A DNA stretch of 64,000 nucleotides from Teratosphaeria epicoccoides (GCA_021401465.1 JADDMT010000052.1:62001-126000); one strand, 5' to 3'. Shown: positions 43,623-55,621, counted from the first letter of the stretch. The notes: generated by a model from the sequence alone, not told the origin. Numbers and translations are program-made.

Positions 43623-44865
43623 TCAGACAGCAATACCCATGTTCGAGAGCAGCGCGCCTTGTCCCTGCTCATCGATCTTGACGACGTACAGACGTGTTTC
43701 ATTCAGAAGCATCATTTCGCCGCGCTTGGTCTGCACCGTCAACACTTGTTAGCGATGATCTGAGACTATGACTTGATCAGATTGACGTACGAAGCAGAAA
43801 TTGGCCACACCTCCCGGTATCATGATCTTGCCGATCAGTCGGCCACCGGCCGACCAAACATTTACCCCGTCGCAGCAGCCAGAGTACACATTGCCTTCGA
43901 GATCACATTTGATGCCGTCCGGAAAGCCATTGTCGGCAAACGCGAATAACCTCTTGTTCGCCAGGAACTGGGCGCCATGCCTCTCGATGACATCAAAGGC
44001 ATATCTGCTCCACGTCAGCATGAATATCATCCAGCACCAAGCCTGACTCTTACATTGTGCCCGCACGAGTCCAGTCGACCGTACCGTCACCGTGGATGAC
44101 ATCCGTATCGGTAATGTACATGGTCTCCTCGCCAGGCGAGAAGCAAAGGCCGTTCGGCCTTCCAAGGCCGTCGGCCACGACTCTGATGTCCCCGTTTCCT
44201 GGGTCGAAGCGGTATACTTGGCACGGCAGCTGTGGCTTGGGCCTAAACCCCTGTTCAAAGCCGTAGATTGGATCGGTGAACCAGATGCTGCCGTCTGTGT
44301 GCAGTACTACATCGTTGACGGAGCTGAAAGAACGGCCGTGAAAGCCATCGATCAGAGTTCGGGTAGAATATGGTGGTTCTGCATCCATATGAACAAGACC
44401 TCCCGGTTCAGTCTTGCTACCCTGCGCGCACAAGAGAACGCCACCAGCATGATTGATGCCTCCATTCCCCATCAGATGGTCGAGACCGAGGACTTCGTGG
44501 TGCCAACTGCCGTCAGACTGTCTGCTGACTTTACTGATCTTGATCGTCTGGTCCGATGAGCCCTGAGGTTGGTGGCGGTTGCTTGTGATATACACAGCAT
44601 CCTGAAGTGGTATGTACACTCCAGCTTCGTGTGCAAAGGGCCAGTCTTTTTCGATTGCCAGAATTATCTCTGGGCTTTCACCCAGTATCTTGAGAAACGC
44701 ATCGTCATATACAGCGAAGAATGGGTCTTTTGGTTGCTGCAACCTCAGTGCTTTCTCTGAAATGGTGACCTCCTCCTTCGAGATGCGCTGTGTGATGTCA
44801 GCATGGGTTGACCACAGATCATGCTCCCTTACCCTGCATGATTGCACCGGCGAAGCCATCTTCAC
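43623..44865 (-). CDS. SMP-30/gluconolactonase-like beta-propeller enzyme
   Basis: Likely a calcium-dependent lactonase acting on a sugar lactone. Minus-strand exons 44054-44865, 43791-44004 and 43623-43730 give 377 aa. Seen are FFAVYDDAFLKILG, FAHEAGVYIPLQDAVYITSN, GGINHAGGVLLCAQG, the metal-site loops SSVNDVVLHTDGSIWFTDP and GLGRPNGLCFSPGEETMYIT, and FADNGFPDGIKCDLEGNVY. No signal peptide is seen, so probably intracellular. A further 45-nt in-frame segment (44788-44832; GTAAGG donor, CTGACATCACACAG end) may be an extra intron; removing it gives 362 aa. Divergent from the sugar transporter across 401 bp, which suggests joint control. Confidence 0.87.
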
Positions 44866-45266
44866 GCAGTGTGGCGTGGACTGTCGTCCCTTTGAAGAAT
44901 TCCAGGACCTTAATTTGACTGGCAGTCACACTCCAGCATTCGCCGTCTAACGCCGCGCACTTATTAGACTCTGATCCTGGAAGCCGAGATTGTCCACGCC
45001 CGAATTACTGCATACGTATACGTTGACAACGACGACCGGACTACGAACATCCACGCTATGTGGTCCACGTGCCATGTCGCGATGCTGCGGGGAAGATACT
45101 GTAGGTACATATTGTCTCTTCCCTGCATCACATCGACGCGTTTCAGCCAAAGACGGCGCCGCCGGCAAGTCTGGAGAGAATAAAACCTTACAAGTCGCCT
45201 TTCGACTTGACACTGTTCTAGCTCGGCATATTCTCCATTCTGCAGTTTGCAGGTCTTTCGCACAAC
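44866..45266. promoter_or_regulatory. Divergent promoter of the SMP-30-like and MFS genes
   Basis: 401 bp between two diverging start codons. Contains CGG and CCG triplets of the kind bound by Zn2Cys6 dimers (for example near 45040 and 45160) and the palindromic ATACGTATACG near 45013. The site assignment is a guess. Confidence 0.4.
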
Positions 45267-47019
45267 ATGGCGTTACTTGAGGGCAACAGCCTGCTCTATA
45301 CAGTCACTCTGCTGGCATGTCTCGGTTTTCTTCTCATCGGATACGACAATGGTAAAGGACGATCGCATCCTTCCAAGTCGACCTAACTAGCTGATGATGG
45401 CCTAGGCTTGATGGGCGGACTGGTCAACGGTCAAGCCTTCGACAACACATTCGATATCGACCCAACGACCAACAGCGGTGCTGACCTGATTGCCCTGATC
45501 GTCGCCATCTACGAAATTGGCTGTTTCATCGGAGCTGTAATCACCAGCTTCATCGGCGAACAATTGGGTCGACGACGCAGCATCTTCATCGGCGTGATAA
45601 TCATGATCATCGGTGCCCTCCTGCAATCGACAGCATACCATCGTGCCCACATGATCGTGGCTCGCATTGTATCCGGCATAGGCATGGGCTTCATCAACTC
45701 CACGGTCCCTGTCATGATGGCAGAATTTGCACCGAAAGCCACGCGCGGAGTCTACGTCTGCGCGCAGCTTTCTACCCTCAACTTTGGGATCATGATGGTC
45801 TACTGGATCGACTATGGATTCACTACCGCACCTACCCATGCGGAGACTTTCACCTGGCGGGTCCCCGTCATCTTGCAATGCGTCTTTTTGATCCCGATGT
45901 TGTTCATCATCGGTATCATCCCAGACACGCCTCGCTGGTTGACGTCCCACGGAAAGGGCGACGAGGCACTTGACGTGTTACGGAGGCTGCACCGGGGGAA
46001 GATGAGCGACCAGGCAATCGTGCGGATGGCCGATGAGATTCGGGCTGTGGTGAATTACGAGGCCGCGCTCGATGCTGGCAGCTGGAAGGATCTGCTCAAG
46101 AATGACGAGATCCAGTCGCAGAGGCGCTTTTTGATCGCCTGCAGCATCCAGATCTTCCAGCAAATGGGAGGCATCAATGCATTGATCTACTACAGTAACA
46201 CGCTCTTCATCCAGTCAGTTGGGTTGAGCGAGCATATGGCGGGCTTGATGTCCGGGTTCCTGAACACTTGGTTCTTCCTCGCATCCTTCATCCCTTGGCT
46301 CCTGATAGATAGACTTGGGCGGCGACCTTTGCTCCTCAGCATGGTTGCACTCATGAGCGCCGTCATGGCGACCCAGACTGGTCTGATCTACAGCGTGGAA
46401 AAGGACCTCTCCAACAAGCAAGCATGCGGCGCCGCGGCAATTGCGATGCTGTTCATCTTCCAAGGAGCTTTCACGATCGGGTTTCAGGCTGGTATGTAGT
46501 GGCGCAAAATCGTTGTCCCGGTGGACGAGGCTGACTATTTACGCAGTGGTCTGGGTCTACCCAAGTGAAATCTTGCCGCTTAAGCTTCGCCAACGAGGCA
46601 GCAGTATCAGCACGGTACGTTCTCGCCAGGTAGCAGTCCATTAGCCGCTCGCTGACTTGTGCTCAATCGATCAGGCTTGTAATTGGATCTGCAACTTCAT
46701 CATCGTCTACATCACGCCTCCGGCTATTCAGAATATTGGCTACAGGGTAAATTAGCAGAACAACACTTTCTGCTGAGAAATCAACTGACCCTTTGAGCAG
46801 ACATATATCATCTTCGCGGTCCTCAACTTCTCCTGGCTTCCGGTGATGTACTTCTTCTATCCCGAGACCAAGGGCCTGGCATTGGAAGACGTCGACCGCC
46901 TGTTTGCGAAGAGCGAAGCCGCTCAACGACATATAAGCGAGATTCACGACGGGAATAAGTCAATGGATTATGAGCCGCAGGTCGAGAGCTTTGAGCAAAT
47001 CAAAGACGCCGGGCCCTGA
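45267..47019 (+). CDS. MFS sugar transporter
   Basis: Plasma-membrane proton/sugar symporter of the fungal hexose/lactose permease type. Exons 45267-45351, 45406-46491, 46547-46614, 46675-46746 and 46801-47019 give 509 aa with about twelve membrane segments. Family motifs are GYDNGLMGGLV in TM1, GEQLGRRRSIF after TM2, GIGMGFINSTVPVMMAEFAP, the PDTPRWL variant of PESPRWL before the central loop, QQMGGINALIYYSNTLF in TM7, DRLGRRPLLL, YPSEILPLKLRQRG and PETKGLALEDVD near the end. All introns are short GT-AG. The exact sugar cannot be read from sequence. Confidence 0.95.
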
Positions 47020-47195
47020 TTTTTTTGAGGCAGCATCGTTGTCGTTCTGGGAACATTCTTGCAAAGTTCTACACGATGACTCTGTATTTCTGATGGACAA
47101 ATGTTTCATCATCCTTCATTGCCATTGACTTCTATCTGCTCGTGACCCAGACTCAAGCCCCAACGCCTCGCTGATACGCATAAAAGACTTCGAGA

Positions 47196-48345
47196 TCATG
47201 CTACAAGCCAAAAGGCGGCAACAACGACCATGACGGACCACCCAGCGAATTTCGCAAATGTCGAAGCGGACCCCTTCGGCTTGTTGCCTTTGGCCTGCTC
47301 ACCCAAGTACCATGCGCCGATATCCGTCAGCTTCCCCTTTTGCGTCAGCATGGCAGCGTTTGGGCCGATATTGCTAACGTCTGAGCGGAACGCGCCAAAG
47401 TACGAGTAATGTGTGATATAGCTGCAATCGCTGTCAGCCGGTGGGTAAGAAGAAAAGTAAACAGCACCGTGCGACCATACCTCAAGCGATCGAAATAGCT
47501 CGCGCTTTCATTGTAGAACTCCTGGCTGTCGTGGAGGTCCACATCGTTATAAGCATACTCCGTCACCCACATGCTCATATCTGCAAAGTGAAGGGTCACA
47601 GGTCAGTCAATAATGTCTCAAGTGTCCTGCGACCGATCGAATTTCTTACTCTGGTACGTCGCATTGACCTGACCAATATGTGACGCTAGACCCTCAAAGT
47701 CCCCATACCAGTGGATCGGGATGAAGTCTGCCGAGCATTTACCTTTGCATGCCGTGAAGAAGTTCTGCAGCCAGGTAAACCCGGTCGACGCGCCTGTGAC
47801 TGCCGGTGCACCCAATCTGACGCCCAGCTCTTTCAGTGGCTCGATTTCGCGTATCCAGGTCTCCGCTGCCGTCTGTGCGTCGACGCAGCTGCCACCGTTG
47901 GAGCAGCCATCGGGTTCGTTGAATGCTAGGACGTAGGAGATGTTCATGCCGCTGCTGAGGAGACCTTTCACGGTGTTGTAAAAGGTCATGTCGGTATTCG
48001 ACGAGGGCGCACCCCAGAGCATTGGGACAACTGAGGCCGGTCAGGACATACGCAACTTACATTGACTTGTGGCGGCTACTGTACGTACACTGGAGCTTCC
48101 CATCGTACTCAGACGTGGGTGAAGCAGCATAATTGTAATACCATGTCTTGAAGGACCGTCAGAACCCGGCCTTGTGCGTCCAAAAAGGTTGTACGAACCA
48201 AGTCAGTGCCTGGTGCCCAAATGCTGTCGTCTGTACTCGCATGCTTGCTCGATACATAGCACAGCCCGCGCTTCGGGGAAGTTGTTTGCGATAATACTGA
48301 TTGCAAGCTCGCAGCCAGCAGGCCGAGGGTCATCGAGTGTCGCAT
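47196..48345 (-). CDS. GPI-anchored GH128 glycoside hydrolase (endo-beta-1,3-glucanase-like)
   Basis: Cell-wall enzyme of the Asl1-like family that cuts beta-1,3-glucan. Minus-strand exons 48199-48345, 48089-48146, 47650-48030, 47481-47580 and 47196-47421 give 303 aa. Residues 1-19 are a signal peptide; KRGLCYVSS opens the catalytic domain. Acid/base Glu107 lies in LAFNEPDGC and nucleophile Glu203 in MWVTEYAY. PIHWYGD, YFGAFRSDV and NAAMLTQKGKLTDIGAWYLG are also typical. A Ser-containing linker and a hydrophobic tail (FAGWSVMVVVAAFWL) indicate a GPI anchor. Each splice restores family sequence (WYYNYAASP, LQFVPMLWG, ATYQNMSMW), so the five-exon model is well supported. Confidence 0.92.
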
Positions 48346-48859
48346 GGTGGAATTGCTGGCGAAGTAATCTGCTTCCCGGTCTATATGACTGTCTCGTACG
48401 TGCTCTATATCAAGAATGCTGGGCCGTGATGTTGCAAGCGACCGACTGCCCGAAAACCTGCTGAGGCTGAAGCGAGAGAGGAAGTAGTATGGAGGAATGG
48501 GAAGAATGGGAAATACCTGCGTTGCTATTCGTGAGTGTACTTACATATCGTAGATACACCGCGCGAGATGGTTGTTGAGGTATTGACACACAATAAGGCT
48601 GGCCTCGCTGAAAGGTTGACCGAAGAGAGTTGGGTGGAGCAAGTACAACCTTCCAAATCTGGATTCTTGGATCCGCTAGTCGAGCTGGAAAGGGTAAACT
48701 GACATGTAAATAATGATGTAAGCTCATGCCAAAGGCCGGCTTCTCGGTATCCGGTCCCTGACACACACTTTGCCAAGGCTTATTTCGGTCGTTAGTGGCA
48801 GGTACCTTACGTGGCGCTCGCTCTCTGTTCTGCGACTAGATACGAGAGCCCTGCGATTG
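48346..48859. other. Upstream of GH128, nothing seen
   Basis: 514 bp between the GH128 start codon and the MFS relic; contains the GH128 promoter. Confidence 0.45.
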
Positions 48860-49123
48860 TGACAATCTCACGATGTGGACCGCGTAATTCAACAAGCTGT
48901 ACAAAACCGTCATATACACCTAGCAGATTGACGAAAGCCCAGGCCAGCAGACCGCGCCAGCGACCACCCATCCATACCCGCCATCAGGAGGCGGCTCCAT
49001 GCGCCCGACAACTGCGGTCGTAGAAATCTTGCCTGCTTGTTCAATTCCAAGTGTTGGTGTTGAGATGATCACATCATCGTCTGCGTTTTTGGATCTGTAG
49101 TCCGATAGGCCATTGCTTTTCAT
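48860..49123 (-). pseudogene. Relic of an MCH/monocarboxylate-type MFS transporter (N-terminus only)
   Basis: From an ATG at 49123 the minus strand reads an acidic hydrophilic leader ending MEPPPDGGYGWVVAGAV, the hallmark entry to TM1 of monocarboxylate-permease-like MFS proteins. About 180 bases in, the frame breaks; a +1 shift continues LAWAFVNLLGVYDGF, a plausible rest of TM1, and then degenerates. Nothing of TM2-TM12 follows; the GH128 gene lies beyond. I read this as a truncated, frameshifted gene copy. The hallmark is strong, the shifted part moderate. Confidence 0.5.
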
Positions 49124-49535
49124 GACGACTAATTGGGGTTTGAGAACTTATGACAGTCCTAGGTGCAGAGTCGCACTCCATGTCAGCACGGTGTTCGTGT
49201 GGAAGAAACCGAGCCTGAGTTGCTTGCTTTGGATATCAACAGGAAGACAGGAACTCGGTATGTCACAGATGCATGCACAGCATACGGTATTGGCTCGGCC
49301 AGCTCACAGTCGGGTGCCGCACGCAAAGCCAAACACCCGGTAGCTTCTGAACAGCATCTCATTCTGCAGCAGCGGCAGCAGCAGGCCTCTATCACTTTTA
49401 CGGACCTGTGGCCCCTGAAATTACAGGTACCAGACAAACAATATGCTTCGCTGATATGGCGCCAATACACCTTCAACAGGCAAGCGCCCCTCGAACCTAC
49501 TACGACTTGAGCGCCTGCCCGTTCTTCTGCAACAC
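49124..49535. other. Intergenic, nothing seen
   Basis: 412 bp between the MFS relic and the 3' end of alpha-COP. An unmatched plus-strand ORF (115 codons) is not supported. Confidence 0.45.
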
Positions 49536-52500
49536 CTAGACCGTCAACCTCAATCCGCTCGCCGGCTTGCCAATCTCCGTGACCTCAGATATTTTGTCCA
49601 CAGTGCCCTTGTATTCAGGCTTGTATTTGACGCCGGTGAATGGGCAAACCACTGATGGCTCACCTGCGTAGATTGGACTGAACGATGCTGCGCAGATCTC
49701 AAAAGAGTTGAACGCGTCATATTCGACCTCGAGCGCATCCACGGGATTCCTCTCCGCAGTCGCTTTGATCTTCCGCGCCTGCGCAGAAATGTCAGCAAAA
49801 GCCCTCGAAAGAAACACTAGTCTCTGATACTTGCCTGTTCCTTGAACTTCGCGTTCGTACCACGCTCAATTAGCGCATTGGCAAACCCAAGGGCCGATCC
49901 AAGCTGCTTATTCCGGTTGGCGAAGTTCATCGCGCTGAACAACGCAAGAGTCTGATGTTGCGGGTCCATAGCCGGCACAGTAAAGTACGCCGACAGCTCC
50001 AAAGCCCGCTTCCGGGTTGCCTCATCCAGTCCGCTGATGTCTGTCGCGCCGCCCACGAGCTTACGTCGTTCAAGCTCGATGGACATGGCGAGAATATATT
50101 GGGCGGCGGTCTGGGCGGCGCCAGCAGCTTCTGCAGCTTGCGCCGCTGAGGAAGCTGCGTTGACCAGCAGCAAGTGCAAAGTCTTCTTAAAAGACGCCAG
50201 GCCTTCTTCGAGCTTGTTCTGCTGCATCGCTTTCTTGCCAGCTGCGAAGTCCCCTGCCAGGACCGATTCGATGTCTCGTGGTATCACCGGAAGAATCTTG
50301 CGGCTGTCCGTCTCGCTCACCGTCCGTCGCACGAAGTTGACAAGCGGTGGCATGCCCGGATTGGCAGGCAAGAATGTACGAGAAGCGCCGTAGATTTCCA
50401 GGAAGCGCTGTTCAAGTGGCGCAAAGTTCACAGCGCCGACTTGGCGGTTCAGAAGATTCATTGCTGATTCAAACGAGCCAGCAGCGGCGTGATCTGCGGC
50501 CAATGGCGAGTTGCGAGTCCACAAGTCTGCCTCGCTGCTGCCCGCACCACCAGGTGTTTCCGCGGCGACATCGACGAAATCATCTGCATCAGCGTCTGGC
50601 ACGGCATCGTCGCCCATATCCCAACCTTCAGCTGCGTCGTCCTCCTCGGCGTCTTCGGCAAAGCCATTCGCAGCTGCGCTTTCCTCGACTGCAAGCAAGT
50701 CTTCTTCAACGCTATAGCCATTTGTCTCAGGAGCGACGGTGTCGTCGCCGTCAGCCATGAGCGCCTTCTCGAATGAGCTAGCACCGGTAGCTCTAGTTGG
50801 CCAGTTCTTCTCGAAAGACTTCACAACGATGCCGGGCACATTCTTCGGCTGACCAAGAGATGGGAGCTTGACATCTTCTTCCGACAGCCCGCTAGCCTCA
50901 ACTATTTCTTGCGCTTGGTCATCAAGCCCATGTGCTTTCGCGGTCAAGTAGGCGAGAGGATACTGGTCAACCTCCTTGAACATCTCAATGCGGTTTTGTA
51001 CGTCTCCCAAATACAACGAGTTCTGGAATCGGCTTGTCATGTCGCCTCGGTTCTCTGCAATCTTAGCCATACGGTTCAGCTTGTCTCTGTCACCCGTTGA
51101 AAGGTAGAGGAAGGATAATTTGTCGAAGTTTCGCTGCTTCTGGTAGGCGAGTTCAACGACCTGGTGGTTGCCATGTGTCAAAGCCTCGGTGCCAAGTCGC
51201 TGCCAGAGCTTTGGCTTGTCAAGCTGTTTCGCCATGTCGACTGCCACATCCAAATTTCCGCATTCGATAGCCAGTTCAAACCTCGTGGTCGGATCTTGTA
51301 CAAACTGCAGGGCGATTTCTGGATAGCCCTTCTTCTGCAGATATGAAATGATGCTCTGTCCAACAAGAGAAGAATTTTTGATGATGTTGAGCATCTCGTC
51401 ATAGTGCCTCTTCACCAGCGCCAGCTTGAACCTGTACTCTGTCGGATCGATGGCGAGCACCTTCGGCTTGGCCGATCGGTCCAGACAGTACACAGAACGT
51501 CCCTTGACGCGTACGAGGTAGACAGTATGCTCCAGTGTCCTCACGATGCCGTTGTCGCCGTTCATAAGGGTGTACTTGATGTGATTTAGAGTGGAGTAAA
51601 GCAACACTCCGGCGTCATCCCAGCAGGCGCTCTTGATGCGAATAGTCTCGTGCAAGGTGCTAACTTGTTCGAGGCTCTTGTTGACAATCGTGACGTTGTG
51701 CTTGGAGAGGAGTGCGGCATGAAGACCGTCTGAAGACCAGACGACGTATTTGACGCCCGCGACAGCCAACTCGGCAAGCTGTTTCTTCTGCTGGATGTCA
51801 TAGAGGTACACGTGGGCAGCAGTTATGAGGAGCAGGCAGCCGGCACCACCAAAAACCATATCAGTAGTACCGTGCGGAGGCTTGATGGTCTTCGTGGTCG
51901 AGTTCGAAAGGTCCTTAATGTCGATCTGCTGGCTGCTGGAGTTGAAGACGGCAAAGCGATTGCGAGCGACAAATACCGCAGAGTTGCCTTGACCGCGCAG
52001 AGTACCCTGTGGCTCAACGGCACCAGAAGTCTCCCGCGGCAGGCTCACCAGCTCATAGATGCCACTATCTGTTGACGATGTGACCAGTATGCTCCGCTCC
52101 GCTGGGTTGTACGAGAGTGTCCGTGGTGGCGTCCAGGGGCTGCCGAGCTTCTTCAGCGATAGCAAAGAAGGCGAATCGACATTCTTGGTGAAGTCGTATG
52201 ATCTCACAGCCTTATCCTTGGTGATGTAGAACAAGTTATTCTGGTGAAGCGCACTTGCCGGTCTTTCTCGCTCCAGCTTGAACACCATGACACCATTATC
52301 ATGTCCAGCAGCAAAGAGATTGATCTCGGGATGCGCAGCAATGACCCAGAATCGGTCGTTCTCTCTTTTGAAAGATTGCACTGAGGTCCGTTTGTTCAAG
52401 TCCCACACCCGGATCGTCTTATCCTCACCCACGGACAAGATGAGATCTTGATGCGGATGGAAGAGACAAGCTGAAGCATTTTGGAAGTGACCTCGGCACG

Positions 52501-53327
52501 TATCCACTTCCCAGGCTTTGGTCTCGGACATCCTCCACAGCTTGACCAAGCGATCATCGCCTGCGCTGACAATCAAAGGCAGGGTCGGATGGAACGCGAC
52601 CCAGTTGACGCCGCGGTCGTGACCCTCGAGCACGAATTTGACTACTGCGTCGGTGTTTCCAAACATGTCAGCCTGCTGGCTCTGTCCTGGACCTGCCATC
52701 TGATTCTCGAATCCACTCATTGAGCCCGGACCGGCACTGTGCTTTTTCCGCAGACCTGAGATATCCCATACTCTTACTGACTGGTCCAGCGAGGCCGAAA
52801 CGATGAGGTCATCCTTTGGGTGGAATTGCGCGCACATGGTGTAGTGGTTGTGGCCGGTCATTGTGCAGACTGGAATTCTTGAGTCAGCATGATCCTCCAG
52901 CAAGTGACAGTGTATGGCAATACATACTTAAACTCCTGTTCTGCCAGTTCCAGATTCTGATGGTCTGGTCATCACTGCTGCTTAATATCCACGGGAGCTC
53001 GTGGTGGAAGAACACGGTCCGCACGTAATCCAGATGTCCATTCAAAGTGAACAAACACCGCCGTGTCTGATAGCTCCACACCTTGATCTTGTAGTCATCT
53101 CCTCCCGAGACGAACAACGGCTGCGTCTTGTGGAAGTCAACGCCTCGTACGGGTCCATCATGCTCCTCGAAGCGATCGATGAGGGTTCCCATGCGATAAT
53201 CCCATAGCTGGATGGTGCTGCTGTGTAGCGAAACGAGGATCCATGGTCGCTTGGGGTGGAAGGCGATGCCTTTGGCGCGCGAGGACTTGGACTCAAACTT
53301 GGTGAGCATTTGGGAGGAGGAAGCCAT
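49536..53327 (-). CDS. COP1: Coatomer subunit alpha (alpha-COP)
   Basis: Core of the COPI coat that returns cargo from Golgi to ER. Minus-strand exons 52928-53327, 49835-52869 and 49536-49778 give 1,225 aa, the family size. The N-terminal WD40 propeller starts FESKSSRAKGIAFHPKRPWIL, with repeats such as HDGPVRGVDFH and HLDYVRTVFFH, then ICTMTGHNHYTMCAQFHP across the first splice. A second propeller and an alpha-solenoid (about 600-900) follow, with an acidic linker (about 730-800) and the C-terminal domain ending KPASGLRL. The second intron (49779-49834) needs a GC donor (CAG|GCAAGT) to keep KFKEQ joined to ARKIKATAERNP; the nearby GT gives a frameshift. Confidence 0.96.
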
Positions 53328-54730
53328 ATTTGCGGTTGTGCTCTAGGGAGGAGCCAGCTCCGCCACAGTCGAGGAGTACCAATTCTGATCTGGCGAAAGA
53401 GCGGCTTGTAGCTTTGACTGGTGATGGAGGAGAGGAGGAGGAGGTGGTGGTGGTGGTGGCTTGGTATTGAGGTGCGGAACTTCATAAAAGTGGCCCTCAT
53501 TCGTTTATTGCTACGTTTAACCTGTGCTGCCACGCTGGGCGAAGGACTGCCCGCATCGGCGCCGACAGTTCTTCCGAGATCAGCTCCCACATGTATCACG
53601 TGCTGGGCATTCCATGGCGGCTCAGTAGGGCACGGTAGGGCAGTAGGTTTAGTCTGGCGTCGACCTTCTTCCTACGTCCTCGCTGTCATCACTCAGATCA
53701 CCGTCACACAACTTGAAAGCAGCGGCGACGTTCGCTTCATCATCACGCTCACACATAGGTCGGGCATCACAACAACTTCGACGGGTTCACTGCGTCATCG
53801 GTCAACACATCCATCGGATTTGAGTCATATCGTGTGTTTGACGCCGCTATCAATAATGCCGGTGTCCCTCGTCACCACAGAGTTTCTGCAAATCAACCAC
53901 AACAGTCACACTGTTGCCTCTTCCTCCCGTCGCCGAGTGCCAGGGTGTCAATATGATTCGCTTCCCTTGTACACATCACGACGCCCAAAGACCGGAGTAG
54001 ACCACTTCGCAAGATTCGGATTGGAAGACCAGACTTGACGTGCATTTTTAGAATCATTCGCGTTGCAGGGAAGACCAAGCTTGCTGCCCAAATCGCCGCC
54101 GCCGCCGCTTGCATCGCTCTGGGCTTGTTTCTGCCTTTCATATCTTCTCGCTTCTGCTTGCTTGCTGATCTTTCAACCCGAGACTGCCAGCGCACAGGTA
54201 CTTAGTATCTTCCATCACCAGTGTGGCAACATAAGAGGCACCACAGCAAGCACCAGGGACATTCTGGTTTCAGCATTCACATAGTCTTTTCCAGCAAGTC
54301 CGTGCTGACATTACTCTGACAAACACCTTAACAACATGATACTGCTCGGATATCGACGACAAAACCAGATTGTGCAGAGGCACCATCGACCAGACAATCT
54401 GCCACGCCAACGGCGAATACAGTGAACCATCGTGAGACGCCCAAGCCGCATACAATTATACCGCATCGAAGGACTTGCATACGCCATACCGTGGCGGAAG
54501 GCCAAACAGTGGTAACGTCAGCCAATACACCAATCGACTGCTGGATCGACAGCACAAGATTCTCGGGGATACGTGCCTCGCTGGCGGTGCATCAACAGTA
54601 TACAGCAGCCGTGCTGCACGAAGTAGCCATCAGACGCCTTACCAACGGTTGATCACAGCTTTAAGCGACTTAAGGACGTTGATCAGTCGGCCGGCTGGTT
54701 GACTGTTCAAGTCCCCACTATACAGCCAGA
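53328..54730. other. Intergenic with purine-rich microsatellite
   Basis: 1.4 kb. A GGA/GGT-repeat tract lies at about 53423-53461 near the alpha-COP start. Several ORFs up to 205 codons overlap in different frames without motifs, so no gene is called. Confidence 0.45.
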
Positions 54731-55621
54731 ATGTTTGACAGCTTCCACATCGCTTCAGGTTTCACGTCGGAAACCTCGCTCTCCAGCAGTCATCAGCCCC
54801 GCACCCCGCCCGATACCCCGTTTCGCGCTCATTCAACCACACGTCCACGACACCATTCCAGCACGAACAACAGGCGTCGCCGCTTCTCCCGCCCTGATTC
54901 GCCAGGCTCCTCTGTTCATCCTACCGAAACTTCGAGTCCTGCAAAGAAAGCAGCCAAGCGCGCCGCAAATGACAACGTCCAAGTCCAGGAATTAGAGGAG
55001 GGGGATGCCGGGTACCAGACTGATTTGGACCTTGATGTCGTCTATCCTGAAGAGCTGGAGGAGGTCGGCAGTAGTGATCAAGGCGATGACGAGTTGAGCA
55101 GCGGCACCGATGACGAAGGCGGGCACTCCGATACCACCACGGGTTTGAGTAGGAGAATGAGCCGATTGAGTTGTGGTGATCCGAACGCGACAACCAAATT
55201 CGAGCAGAGCAGAAGGCTAAGACGGATGTCGAAGCGCATGGAGGGCAGAAGCTTCAAGCGAAGTCATTCTGAGTCCCTTAAAGGCGAAGGCTCGCCGGAA
55301 CCAATGAGCGCGGATATGAACGCAGACGCAATGGACGATCACGACCGAGTGGATGCCCAGAGGCGACTTAGAAGGCGCACCCAGGGGCCAGAGATCGAAA
55401 CACTCCTATTTGAGGATATGCCTAGGAGCTCGCCTGATCCAAGTGGGTACGTGAGTGCGAGGTCTCGAGTGAGAGCAAGTACGGAACCTCTGACCCCCGA
55501 GTCGGAAATCAGGTGGAAGGGCAAGGGTCGAGTGGTGAAAACGGATGACTGGGCGAGTGAGGCGGCAAGGGCAGGCGCAGCAATGGATCTAGATGCTATG
55601 GATGTCGATGCTGGTGGATGA
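54731..55621 (+). CDS. Acidic/basic disordered protein of unknown function
   Basis: Intronless, 296 aa. Ser/Pro/Thr-rich N-terminus with SPxK-like sites and RRRRFSRPDSPGS, then AKKAAKRAA (a possible nuclear signal), a strongly acidic stretch (about 85-130), an Arg/Met-rich segment RLRRMSKRMEGRSFKRS, and a C-terminal block LRRRTQGPEIETLLFEDMPR followed by RWKGKGRVVKTDDWASEA. No signal peptide, membrane segment or known domain. The length of open frame and the ordered codon use support a real gene. Probably nuclear by composition; no function assigned. Confidence 0.6.
   Translation: MFDSFHIASGFTSETSLSSSHQPRTPPDTPFRAHSTTRPRHHSSTNNRRRRFSRPDSPGSSVHPTETSSPAKKAAKRAANDNVQVQELEEGDAGYQTDLDLDVVYPEELEEVGSSDQGDDELSSGTDDEGGHSDTTTGLSRRMSRLSCGDPNATTKFEQSRRLRRMSKRMEGRSFKRSHSESLKGEGSPEPMSADMNADAMDDHDRVDAQRRLRRRTQGPEIETLLFEDMPRSSPDPSGYVSARSRVRASTEPLTPESEIRWKGKGRVVKTDDWASEAARAGAAMDLDAMDVDAGG

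Noticed and set aside
45402..45950. Minus-strand ORF of 182 codons inside the MFS gene
   Set aside because: Antisense of transmembrane codons, rich in Asp/His; a shadow.
53421..54038. Plus-strand ORF of 205 codons after the alpha-COP start
   Set aside because: Begins in the GGA/GGT microsatellite (Arg and Trp runs) and shows no domain.
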